This document shows, piece after piece, positions 1-5,800 of a stretch of DNA of 5,800 nt. A program made the position numbers and the translations under genes. Under the pieces are notes generated by a model. The model did no database searches. It worked only from the letters and a program-made list of their open reading frames with translations, and was not told the origin of the DNA. The DNA is from Chlorobiaceae bacterium (lineage in GTDB: Bacteria > Bacteroidota > Chlorobiia > Chlorobiales > Chlorobiaceae), in the NCBI GenBank assembly GCA_013336025.1, contig JAAXUM010000125.1, positions 1 through 5,800 of the forward strand, given 5' to 3'. The first letter of the stretch is position 1; each line of letters opens with the position of its first letter.

Positions 1-983
1 TCACCCCGCAGCACGTCTCCAGGCTGATTGCCCAGCTTGCAATGCACAAGCAAACCAGCGTCAACAAAATCTACGATCCCGCTTGTGGTTCCGGCTCTTT
101 GCTGCTGCAGGCGAAAAAGCACTTTGACAACCATATCATCGAAGAGGGTTTTTTCGGCCAGGAGATCAACCACACCACCTGCAACCTGGCGCGGATGAAC
201 ATGTTTCTGCACAACATCAACTACGACAAGTTCAACATCCAGCTTGGCAACACGCTGATTGATCCGCATTTTGGCGATGAAAAACCTTTTGACGCCATTG
301 TCTCCAATCCGCCCTATTCGGTGAAGTGGAAAGGCAGCGACGATCCGACGCTGATTAACGATGAGCGTTTTGCCCCTGCCGGTGTGCTCGCTCCTAAATC
401 CAAAGCCGATTTTGCCTTTGTGCTCCATGCCCTGAGCTACCTTTCCAGCAAAGGCCGTGCGGCGATTGTCTGCTTTCCCGGTATTTTTTACCGTGGCGGC
501 GCAGAGCAGAAAATCCGCCAGTATCTGGTGGATAACAACTATGTGGAGACGGTGATCTCCCTTGCGCCCAACCTGTTCTACGGCACCACCATAGCCGTCA
601 ATATTCTCGTGCTCTCCAAACACAAGAGCGACACCACCACCCGGTTCATCGATGCCAGTGGCCTTTTCAAGAAAGAGACCAACAACAACGTGCTCACCGA
701 CAAGCACATTGAGCAGATCATGGAGGCGTTCGACAGCAAAGAGAAGATGGATCACTTTGCGGAGTCCGTGGAATACGATAAGATCGCAGAAAATGATTAC
801 AACCTGTCCGTCAGCAGCTATGTGGAAGCGAGGGATACTCGGGAAGTGATTGACATTGAGCAGCTCAACGCCGAACTGAAAACCACCGTCGCCAAGATTG
901 ACCGGCTTCGTGCCGATATTGATGCCATTGTGGCCGAAATTGACCTGCCTGCCGACAGGCAGGAGGAGGCGGCCAGTGAGTGA
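1..983 (+). CDS. hsdM: HsdM, type I restriction-modification DNA methyltransferase subunit (5' end outside window)
   Basis: Adenine-N6 methyltransferase subunit of a type I restriction-modification enzyme; with HsdS it methylates the target in host DNA using S-adenosylmethionine. The reading frame is open from the first base, the first whole codon being at 3. It starts TPQHVSRLI, typical of the region just before the SAM-binding motif, so the ATG at 42 is internal and not the start. Visible motifs are [10 protein letters not shown] (motif I, SAM binding, from base 75) and NPPY (motif IV, catalytic, 306-317). About 326 residues are visible; family members of the EcoR124I type have about 520, so roughly the first 190 are missing. 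The C-terminal part (about 845-940) looks like a helical region rich in charged residues ([20 protein letters not shown]), probably contacting HsdS. The last residues [12 protein letters not shown] are encoded partly by a GC-rich palindrome. The stop overlaps the next gene by 8 bases. Confidence 0.97.
   Translation, partial: TPQHVSRLIAQLAMHKQTSVNKIYDPACGSGSLLLQAKKHFDNHIIEEGFFGQEINHTTCNLARMNMFLHNINYDKFNIQLGNTLIDPHFGDEKPFDAIVSNPPYSVKWKGSDDPTLINDERFAPAGVLAPKSKADFAFVLHALSYLSSKGRAAIVCFPGIFYRGGAEQKIRQYLVDNNYVETVISLAPNLFYGTTIAVNILVLSKHKSDTTTRFIDASGLFKKETNNNVLTDKHIEQIMEAFDSKEKMDHFAESVEYDKIAENDYNLSVSSYVEARDTREVIDIEQLNAELKTTVAKIDRLRADIDAIVAEIDLPADRQEEAASE
944..963. repeat. GC-rich hyphenated palindrome at the 3' end of hsdM
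   Basis: Arms CCTGCCTG (944-951) and CAGGCAGG (956-963) are perfect reverse complements around a CCGA loop. The element is in frame within hsdM and encodes LPADRQ near the C-terminus. Its right arm overlaps the first bases of the AGGAGGAGG ribosome binding site of the next gene, so an RNA hairpin here could mask that site unless ribosomes finishing hsdM open it. It could also be a small dispersed palindromic repeat that landed in the gene; that needs a genome copy count. The hairpin itself is seen; any role is inferred. Confidence 0.75.
961..969 (+). promoter_or_regulatory. Ribosome binding site of the DUF1016 gene
   Basis: AGGAGGAGG ends 6 bases before the GTG at 976, a strong Shine-Dalgarno match at normal spacing. 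It decides the start of the DUF1016 gene in favour of GTG 976 over the in-frame ATG 898 (deep inside hsdM) and ATG 1000. It lies within hsdM and partly in the right arm of a hairpin, as expected for a translationally coupled gene. Confidence 0.8.
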
Positions 984-2019
984 TACGCAGATTTCTCTGA
1001 TGCAACCTCCAGAGGGCTACGGCGACTGGTTGGCCGAGTTGAAGCAGAGAATTCATGCTGCTCAACAGCGCGCAACGTTGGCGGTCAATCGCGAGTTGAT
1101 TTTGCTGTACTGGCAGATAGGGCGTGACATTCTGGCGCGGCAAGCCGAACAGGGCTGGGGAGCAAAGGTTATTGAGCGGCTCGCTCATGATTTGCGTAAC
1201 GCCTTTCCTGAGATGAAAGGTTTTTCCCGTACCAACCTGCTGTATATGCGCTCCTTTGCCGAGGCCTGGCCGGATGAGCATATTGTCCAACAGGCTGTTG
1301 GACAATTGCCGTGGGGGCACAATCTGGTTTTGCTGGGCAAGCTGAAGACAGCGGAAGAGCGTTTGGCCTATGCGCAAAAGGCGATTATCCACAATTGGTC
1401 TCGCAATGTTCTGGTCATGCAGATCGAGACGCGGTGTATCGAAAGGCAAGGCAACGCCATCACCAATTTTGAGCAATGCTTGCCCAAACCGGAATCCGAT
1501 CTTGCTCGTGAATCACTCAAAGATCCTTACCGGTTTGATTTTCTGGGATTGGGCAATGAAGCGCAGGAGCGGGAGATTGAACGTGCGCTGGTTCGGCACG
1601 TAACCGAATTTCTGCTGGAATTAGGAGCGGGATTTGCCTTTGTTGGCAAACAGGTGCATCTGGAGGTCGGGGGTGATGACTTCTTTCTTGACCTGCTGTT
1701 TTACCATCTGAAGTTGCGCTGCTATGTGGTGATTGAGCTTAAAGCCGGAGATTTCAAGCCGGAACATCTTGGGCAGTTGGGTTTCTACCTGACCGCTGTG
1801 GATCGCCAGGTTAAAGCGGCAGAGGATCAGCCTACCATCGGGCTGTTGCTGTGCAAGAGCAAAAACAAGGTGGTGGCTGAGTACGCTTTGGGCGACAAAA
1901 CCCAGCCAATGGGTATTGCTGAATACAAACTCAGGGAATCTTTGCCTGAATCTTTGGAGACCAGCTTGCCCAGTATCGAGCAGATTGAACGGGAGCTGCA
2001 AGGAGGTGATGAGGTATGA
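976..2019 (+). CDS. DUF1016 / YhcG-family PD-(D/E)XK nuclease domain protein
   Basis: A 347-residue protein, a usual length for the DUF1016 (YhcG) family. The N-terminal DUF1016 domain spans about residues 13-165 and has family hallmarks: LYWQIGRDI, then [16 protein letters not shown], then QLPWGHN (110-116). The C-terminal nuclease domain (about 185-330) begins at YRFDFLGL. Its likely active site is D239, E254 and K256 (FFLDLLFYH...VIELK), followed by GQLGFY with a QxxxY motif (Q267, Y271), so all expected catalytic residues are present. GTG 976 is chosen as start because of the AGGAGGAGG 6 bases upstream and the 8-base overlap with hsdM. The gene overlaps hsdS by ATGA. Such proteins occur in defence islands and beside type I restriction genes, but their substrate and exact role are not settled; a DNA nuclease or toxin-like effector tied to the restriction complex is an inference. 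A 25-base palindrome lies in the coding region. Confidence 0.92.
   Translation: MSDTQISLMQPPEGYGDWLAELKQRIHAAQQRATLAVNRELILLYWQIGRDILARQAEQGWGAKVIERLAHDLRNAFPEMKGFSRTNLLYMRSFAEAWPDEHIVQQAVGQLPWGHNLVLLGKLKTAEERLAYAQKAIIHNWSRNVLVMQIETRCIERQGNAITNFEQCLPKPESDLARESLKDPYRFDFLGLGNEAQEREIERALVRHVTEFLLELGAGFAFVGKQVHLEVGGDDFFLDLLFYHLKLRCYVVIELKAGDFKPEHLGQLGFYLTAVDRQVKAAEDQPTIGLLLCKSKNKVVAEYALGDKTQPMGIAEYKLRESLPESLETSLPSIEQIERELQGGDEV
1282..1306. repeat. 25-base near-perfect palindrome inside the DUF1016 gene
   Basis: ATTGTCCAACAG (1282-1293) and CTGTTGGACAAT (1295-1306) are perfect reverse complements around a single G at 1294. As RNA, the innermost pairs would open to give about a 10-bp stem. It encodes IVQQAVGQ just before the conserved LPWGHN motif, so part of the symmetry may come from protein constraint. 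Function unknown; it could be a protein binding site, a hairpin or chance. Confidence 0.7.
2001..2010 (+). promoter_or_regulatory. Ribosome binding site of hsdS
   Basis: AGGAGGTGAT is a full-length match to the 3' end of 16S rRNA, with AGGAGG ending 9 bases before ATG 2016. It lies within the end of the DUF1016 gene, whose stop overlaps the hsdS start (ATGA). This supports ATG 2016 as the true start and strong, possibly coupled, translation of hsdS. Confidence 0.85.
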
Positions 2020-3233
2020 GTACATTGAGCTATATAGAAAAGCTGCTGGATGGCGCTGAGGTGAAGTGGAAAGCGTTGGGGGAGGTTTGTCGCTTTATAA
2101 ATGGAAGAGCTTATAAGCAACCAGAATTACTAAGCCAAGGAAAGTACCCGGTTTTAAGAGTTGGCAACTTCTTCACAAACGACAATTGGTATTACTCAAG
2201 CCTAGAGCTTGATGAAGACAAATACTGCGACAAGGGCGATCTTTTATATGCATGGTCTGCGTCATTTGGACCACGAATTTGGGGGGGCGATAAGGTTATT
2301 TATCACTACCACATTTGGAAGGTTGTTCCCGACGCAAATATCATCAGCAAAAAATATTTGTATTATTTTCTGGATTGGGACACGAAGGCACTCAAGGAAG
2401 AACACGGCACTGGATCGACGATGATGCATGTCGGTAAAGGTTCGATTGAAAAAAGGCTAATCCCCATCCCATGCCCTGACGATCTGGAAAAATCCCTTAA
2501 AATTCAGGCGGAAATTGTTCGCATTCTGGACGCCTTCACCGAGCTTACCACCGAGCTTACCACCGAGCTTACCACCGAGCTTACCGCACGCAAAAAGCAA
2601 TATACCTACTATCGCGATCAGTTGTTGAGTTTTGAGGATGGCGAAGTGAAATGGAAGACGTTGGAAGACGTTTGTTTGTCAATCTCCGCTGGCGGTGATG
2701 TTCCTAAATATTGCGCTAAAGACCAAGCCCAACCAACGAATGAGTTCCCGTATCCGATTTTTGCTAATGCGACAGAAGCAAAAGGGCTATATGGATACAC
2801 TGACGAATATAAAATCGAAAGCGATGCTGTAACAATTTCAGCACGAGGGGCAAAGATTGGCTATCACACAATCAGAGAAGCCAAGTTTACACCTATTATT
2901 CGTTTGATAGTTTTAGTTGCAAATAAAAGCATCATTTCGACCAAGTATCTAAATTACGCTTTAGATATGACTCCAATTGGTGGTACGAAAGGCGGAATCC
3001 CTCAGTTAACGGTTCCAACAGTAAAGAAAATCGCCATTCCAATACCGTACCCCAACGACCCCGAAAAATCGATAGCGGAGCAAGCGCGTATCGTCGCCAT
3101 CCTCGACAAGTTCGACGCTTTGACCAACTCCATCAGAGAAGGTTTACCGCGCGAAATTGAATTGCGGCAGAAGCAGTACGAGTATTATCGGGATTTGCTG
3201 TTCAGTTTCCCGAAACCGGAGGTGGAGGCATGA
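2016..3233 (+). CDS. hsdS: HsdS, type I restriction-modification specificity subunit (type IC-like)
   Basis: DNA recognition subunit of the type I enzyme, 405 residues, a full length for type IC HsdS. It has the pseudo-symmetric plan of the family. TRD1 spans about residues 20-148; the first conserved helical region (149-210) begins at IPIPCPDD; TRD2 is about 221-340; and the second conserved region (341-405) begins at IPIPYPND. Paired blocks show the internal duplication: EVKWKALGEVC (residues 15-25) with EVKWKTLEDVC (210-220), and KKQYTYYRDQLLSF with QKQYEYYRDLLFSF near the C-terminus. Both conserved regions closely resemble EcoR124I HsdS as I remember it, while the two TRDs do not, so the target half-sites cannot be predicted. 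The first conserved region has four TELT units (175-190) forming the length-setting spacer. The TRDs are AT-rich compared with neighbouring hsd sequence, suggesting domain exchange. A G7 tract lies in TRD1. The prrC start is one base after the stop. Confidence 0.97.
   Translation: MSTLSYIEKLLDGAEVKWKALGEVCRFINGRAYKQPELLSQGKYPVLRVGNFFTNDNWYYSSLELDEDKYCDKGDLLYAWSASFGPRIWGGDKVIYHYHIWKVVPDANIISKKYLYYFLDWDTKALKEEHGTGSTMMHVGKGSIEKRLIPIPCPDDLEKSLKIQAEIVRILDAFTELTTELTTELTTELTARKKQYTYYRDQLLSFEDGEVKWKTLEDVCLSISAGGDVPKYCAKDQAQPTNEFPYPIFANATEAKGLYGYTDEYKIESDAVTISARGAKIGYHTIREAKFTPIIRLIVLVANKSIISTKYLNYALDMTPIGGTKGGIPQLTVPTVKKIAIPIPYPNDPEKSIAEQARIVAILDKFDALTNSIREGLPREIELRQKQYEYYRDLLFSFPKPEVEA
2058..2090 (+). 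repeat. hsdS internal homology block, copy 1 (EVKWKALGEVC)
   Basis: Eleven codons that pair with 2643-2675 (EVKWKTLEDVC); by eye 26 of 33 bases agree. Each copy sits just before a target recognition domain. Such paired blocks reflect the duplicated half-subunit origin of HsdS and can serve as recombination seams for TRD shuffling. Confidence 0.7.
2281..2287 (+). repeat. G7 homopolymer in the first TRD of hsdS
   Basis: Seven consecutive G residues encode the W-G-G junction of GPRIWGGDK. From the sequence, loss of one G would run to a stop at 2422-2424, and gain of one G would hit TAA at 2291-2293, so any slip truncates HsdS within TRD1. Tracts of this kind switch some type I hsdS genes (poly-G in neisserial NgoAV). 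Seven is short, so switching here is only possible, not shown. Confidence 0.6.
2538..2585 (+). repeat. Four perfect 12-base tandem repeats (TELT x4) in the HsdS spacer
   Basis: ACCGAGCTTACC occurs four times in a row without a mismatch (2538-2549, 2550-2561, 2562-2573, 2574-2585), encoding TELTTELTTELTTELT in the helix between the two TRDs. In EcoR124I and its derivative EcoR124/3I, the number of TAEL repeats at this place sets the gap between the two half-sites (N6 versus N7). Aligned from memory, the segment here is one unit longer than in EcoR124I, which would predict an N7 gap. Because each unit is 12 bases, copy changes stay in frame and alter specificity without killing the gene. Confidence 0.93.
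2643..2675 (+). repeat. hsdS internal homology block, copy 2 (EVKWKTLEDVC)
   Basis: Partner of the block at 2058-2090. It marks the beginning of the second half of HsdS, immediately before TRD2. Confidence 0.7.
3218..3228 (+). promoter_or_regulatory. Ribosome binding site of prrC
   Basis: Two GGAGG matches (3218-3222 and 3224-3228) lie in the last codons of hsdS; the nearer ends 6 bases before ATG 3235. This decides the prrC start in favour of 3235 over the in-frame ATG 3157, which lies well inside hsdS. Confidence 0.75.
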
Positions 3234-3234
3234 G

Positions 3235-4416
3235 ATGAGCAAGACACTAAGGCAAATAGCCCAGCAGCTAAAGGATGCCAATAAAAAGGTGCAGTTGATC
3301 TATGCCTTTAATGGCGCGGGTAAAACCCGCCTTTCACGGGAGTTTAAAGAACTCGTCGCACCGAAAAATAAAGATGGTGAAGAAACGGAAGATCGTCAGG
3401 TAAAGGTTCTTTATTACAACGCATTCACCGAAGACCTGTTTTACTGGGATAACGATCTGGAGGGTGATGCCGAGAGAAAATTGAAAATCCAGCCTAACGC
3501 TTATACAAAATGGGTGTTGGAGGAACAGGGGCAGGATCAAAACGCAATTTCTCATTTTCAGTACTACACCAGTGATAAATTAACGCCGCATTTTAACGAA
3601 GAATACATTACCAAAGACAAAGACGGTAAAGAGATTATGGTAAAGGCTTTCTCTGAAGTCACTTTTTCTTTTGAGCGCGGCAATGATGAACCTACCGAAC
3701 ACATCAAGATTTCAAAAGGTGAAGAGAGTAATTTCATTTGGAGTATTTTCTACAGCCTCATTGAACAAGTCATTGAAATCTTGAATGTCGCAGAACCGAG
3801 TGATCGTCAAACGAATCAGTATGATCAATTAGAATACATTTTTATCGATGATCCTGTCAGTTCGCTGGACGAAAATCATTTGATCGAGTTGGCGGTACAT
3901 CTGGCACAACTGATTAAATCCAGTTATTTTACTGTTGGCCAAGGGCTAAGGTTTATCATTTCAACACACAGTCCTCTTTTTTACAATGTCCTTTACAATG
4001 AGCTTGGTGTAAAGTCTGGCTACATTTTAAGGCGAAATGAAGATGAGACATTTGAACTTGTCGAAAAGAAAGGGGATTCAAACCATAGTTTTTCTTATCA
4101 CCTCTACTTAAAGCAGCTTCTTGAAGAAGCCATTGTTGAGAACTCAGTCCAAAAATACCACTTTACGCTATTGCGTAACCTTTATGAAAAAACCGCCAGT
4201 TTTTTAGGCTATCCCAGATGGTCAGAGTTGTTGCCTGATGATAAGCAGCTTTACTTCAACCGCATCATTCAATTCACAAGTCACTCTACATTGTCGGATG
4301 ATGTTGTCGCTGAACCAACTCCACAAGAGAAGCAAATCGTGAAGTTCTTGCTTGAGCATTTGAGGGATAACTATGGCTATCGGCAAGAGAAGAAAGAGGA
4401 TGGACAAAATGCCTGA
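3235..4416 (+). CDS. prrC: PrrC-family anticodon nuclease (tRNA-Lys cutting suicide defence)
   Basis: A 393-residue protein close to E. coli PrrC (396) in length, start and gene position (between hsdS and hsdR). The N-terminal ABC-type NTPase domain (about 1-260) has Walker A FNGAGKT with K30, a divergent signature [10 protein letters not shown] (160-169), Walker B YIFIDD (D205, D206), a D-loop SSLDENH (209-215) and a switch histidine H245 (STHSP). The C-terminal nuclease domain has R314, E318 and H350, matching the EcoPrrC triad R320/E324/H356 with a constant offset of 6. D281 lines up with EcoPrrC D287, implicated in anticodon recognition. Known for the family: PrrC is silenced by the type IC restriction complex and released when phage T4 Stp inhibits restriction; it then cuts tRNA-Lys 5' of the wobble base and stops phage growth. 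The zinc-hook insert of the larger RloC is absent. Sampled bases are more AT-rich than in hsdM or hsdR. The substrate here is inferred. Confidence 0.94.
   Translation: MSKTLRQIAQQLKDANKKVQLIYAFNGAGKTRLSREFKELVAPKNKDGEETEDRQVKVLYYNAFTEDLFYWDNDLEGDAERKLKIQPNAYTKWVLEEQGQDQNAISHFQYYTSDKLTPHFNEEYITKDKDGKEIMVKAFSEVTFSFERGNDEPTEHIKISKGEESNFIWSIFYSLIEQVIEILNVAEPSDRQTNQYDQLEYIFIDDPVSSLDENHLIELAVHLAQLIKSSYFTVGQGLRFIISTHSPLFYNVLYNELGVKSGYILRRNEDETFELVEKKGDSNHSFSYHLYLKQLLEEAIVENSVQKYHFTLLRNLYEKTASFLGYPRWSELLPDDKQLYFNRIIQFTSHSTLSDDVVAEPTPQEKQIVKFLLEHLRDNYGYRQEKKEDGQNA
4394..4399 (+). promoter_or_regulatory. Ribosome binding site of hsdR
   Basis: AAGAGG, with GAGG ending 9 bases before ATG 4409, lies within the last codons of prrC. 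It abuts the alternative in-frame ATG 4400 with no spacing, so it supports 4409. It is weaker than the AGGAGG-type sites of the preceding genes, which would fit lower or coupled translation of HsdR. Confidence 0.6.
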
Positions 4417-5800
4417 TTACAAAACCATAGCCGAATCGAAGAACTTCATCATTCTCGATAAATACGCCAGAGAGTGGACGGTCTGTGAGAGTTTCCAGAG
4501 CGAAGACGCTTTGGAGACAGAGTTTATCCGTGATCTGGAAAACCAGGGCTATGAGTATCTCCCCGGCTTAAACACTCCCGAGAAAATGCTGGCCAACGTG
4601 CGCGAGCAGTTGCAGGCGTTGAACAGGGTGCAGTTTTCAGAGGTTGAGTGGATACGCTTTGTGGAGACCTGGCTGGATAAACCCAGCGATACCATTATCG
4701 ATAAAACCCGAAAAATTCATAATGATTACATTCACGACTTTGTCTTTGATGACGGGCATATCCAGAACATCTATCTCGTAGATAAGAAAAACATTGCCCG
4801 CAATAAATGTCAGGTGATCCGGCAGTTTGAGCAAGCAGGTATCCACGCAAACCGCTACGATGTGACGGTGCTGGTCAACGGTTTGCCTTTGGTGCAGATC
4901 GAGCTGAAAAAACGCGGCGTGGCGATTCGTGAAGCCTTTAATCAGGTGCACCGCTACAGCAAAGAGAGCCTCAACAGCGAGCACTCCTTGTACAAATATC
5001 TTCAACTGTTTGTGATCTCAAACGGAACCGACAGCCGTTATTTCGCCAATACCACCCAGCGCAACAAGAACAGCTTCGATTTCACCATGAACTGGGCGAA
5101 AGCTGATAACAGCCTGATTAAAGACCTGAAAGATTTCACGGCCACCTTTTTCCAGAAAAACACCCTGCTCAATGTGCTGCTGCATTATTCGGTGTTTGAT
5201 GTCAGTGATACCCTTTTGGTGATGCGTCCTTACCAGATTGCCGCGACAGAACGCATGTTATGGAAGGTGAAAAGCTCACATGAAGCAAAAAACTGGAGCA
5301 AGCCCGAAAGCGGTGGCTACATCTGGCACACCACCGGTTCCGGCAAAACCTTGACCAGTTTTAAAGCGGCACGTTTGGCGACTGAGCTGGAGTTTATTGA
5401 CAAGGTGTTTTTTGTGGTCGATCGAAAAGACCTGGATTACCAGACCATGAAAGAGTACCAGCGCTTTTCGCCGGATAGCGTCAATGGCTCCGACAGCACT
5501 GCCGGCCTCAAACGCAATCTGGATAAAGATGACAACAAGATCATTGTCACCACCATCCAGAAGCTTAACAACCTGATGAAGAGCGAAGGTGATCTGCCGG
5601 TTTACACCCAGCAGGTGGTATTTATTTTTGATGAATGCCACCGCAGCCAGTTTGGTGAAGCACAGAAGAATCTGAAGAAAAAGTTCAAGAAGTTTTATCA
5701 ATTCGGCTTTACCGGTACACCGATCTTTCCGGAAAACGCCCTCGGTGCGGAGACCACGGCAAGCGTGTTTGGCCGTGAGTTGCATTCGTATGTCATCACT
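4409..5800 (+). CDS. hsdR: HsdR, type I restriction endonuclease/translocase subunit (3' end outside window)
   Basis: Motor and nuclease subunit of the type I enzyme; it pumps DNA using ATP and cuts far from the recognition site. The frame stays open to the window end, giving 464 of about 1,040 residues. The N-terminal PD-(D/E)XK nuclease domain has D151 (RYDVTV), E165 and K167 (QIELKK) and a QxxxY motif at Q179-Y183. K220 follows, a position I recall as linked to ATP contact in EcoR124I. The helicase-like motor begins with Walker A TTGSGKT (308-314, K313), the DECH box (408-411) and TGTP (435-438). From ATG 4409 these numbers equal those I remember for EcoR124I, which supports this start over the in-frame ATG 4400 and places the enzyme in type IC. 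The start overlaps prrC by 8 bases. The missing part should hold the second motor domain and the C-terminal helical domain. No defect is visible. Confidence 0.97.
   Translation, partial: MPDYKTIAESKNFIILDKYAREWTVCESFQSEDALETEFIRDLENQGYEYLPGLNTPEKMLANVREQLQALNRVQFSEVEWIRFVETWLDKPSDTIIDKTRKIHNDYIHDFVFDDGHIQNIYLVDKKNIARNKCQVIRQFEQAGIHANRYDVTVLVNGLPLVQIELKKRGVAIREAFNQVHRYSKESLNSEHSLYKYLQLFVISNGTDSRYFANTTQRNKNSFDFTMNWAKADNSLIKDLKDFTATFFQKNTLLNVLLHYSVFDVSDTLLVMRPYQIAATERMLWKVKSSHEAKNWSKPESGGYIWHTTGSGKTLTSFKAARLATELEFIDKVFFVVDRKDLDYQTMKEYQRFSPDSVNGSDSTAGLKRNLDKDDNKIIVTTIQKLNNLMKSEGDLPVYTQQVVFIFDECHRSQFGEAQKNLKKKFKKFYQFGFTGTPIFPENALGAETTASVFGRELHSYVIT

Noticed and set aside
42..44. ATG 42 as the start of hsdM
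   Set aside because: The frame is open upstream to the window edge and encodes [12 protein letters not shown], a conserved HsdM stretch, so the start lies before the window.
898..975. ATG 898 as the start of the DUF1016 gene
   Set aside because: It lies 86 bases inside hsdM, gives a low-complexity arginine-rich leader unlike the family, and lacks a good ribosome binding site; GTG 976 has one.
865..1476. Long minus-strand open frame across hsdM and the DUF1016 gene
   Set aside because: Antisense to two well-supported genes, no recognisable domain or start site; a codon-bias shadow.
2538..2585. CRISPR-like array or sequencing artefact
   Set aside because: The 12-base units are directly adjacent without spacers, in frame, and match the known repeat position of type IC HsdS.
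3157..3234. ATG 3157 as the start of prrC
   Set aside because: It lies inside the conserved end of hsdS and adds a shadow peptide; ATG 3235 has GGAGG at 6 bases and begins MSKTL, close to the EcoPrrC start as I remember it.
3235..4416. RloC rather than PrrC
   Set aside because: RloC is about twice as long and has a coiled-coil zinc-hook insert (CxxC) between the Walker motifs; this protein has 393 residues and no such motif.
4637..5785. Minus-strand open frames opposite hsdR (4637-5005 and 5276-5785)
   Set aside because: They are antisense shadows of conserved HsdR nuclease and motor sequence, with no family features.
1..5800. Internal promoters, terminators, insertion sequences or RNA genes
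   Set aside because: The genes overlap or are one base apart, leaving no non-coding room; no convincing terminal inverted repeats with duplications, hairpin plus T-run or tRNA-like fold was seen.

Overview
The window lies inside a single defence operon on the + strand. Five genes are packed almost without gaps: hsdM (3' part), a DUF1016/YhcG-type PD-(D/E)XK nuclease, hsdS, an anticodon nuclease of the PrrC family, and hsdR (5' part). The hsd genes belong to the type IC (EcoR124I/EcoprrI) family of type I restriction-modification systems. The clearest sign is hsdR: read from the ATG at 4409, its nuclease residues fall at D151, E165 and K167 and its Walker A lysine at K313, the numbers I remember for EcoR124I. 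The host is most likely a proteobacterium, probably gamma, judging by likeness to the enterobacterial enzymes, mid-range base composition and strong AGGAGG ribosome binding sites. I cannot name a genus, and the locus is of a kind that moves between genomes.

Layout: hsdM runs from before the window to 983. The DUF1016 gene starts at GTG 976, overlapping hsdM by 8 bases, and ends at 2019. hsdS starts in an ATGA overlap at 2016 and ends at 3233. prrC starts one base later, at 3235, and ends at 4416. hsdR starts at 4409, overlapping prrC by 8 bases, and leaves the window at 5800 after 464 codons. No stretch of even 10 bases is non-coding. I see no promoter, terminator, RNA gene, insertion sequence or CRISPR; the operon promoter must lie upstream of the window.

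How the parts work together: HsdM and HsdS form the methyltransferase that marks and recognises host DNA, and HsdR adds ATP-driven translocation and cutting. In the E. coli prr locus, PrrC sits between hsdS and hsdR and is held silent by the restriction complex. When a phage protein disables restriction, PrrC is released and cuts tRNA-Lys at the anticodon. This window has the same gene order and an intact PrrC catalytic triad, so the same guard arrangement is likely. The extra DUF1016 nuclease between hsdM and hsdS is the least understood part and makes this a possible three-layer defence module.

Finer structure: hsdS carries four perfect 12-base repeats (TELT x4) in the spacer that sets target length, a G7 tract in its first target recognition domain, and AT-rich recognition domains between less AT-rich conserved parts. 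Two near-perfect palindromes lie inside coding sequence, one at the 3' end of hsdM touching the next gene's ribosome binding site and one in the DUF1016 gene.
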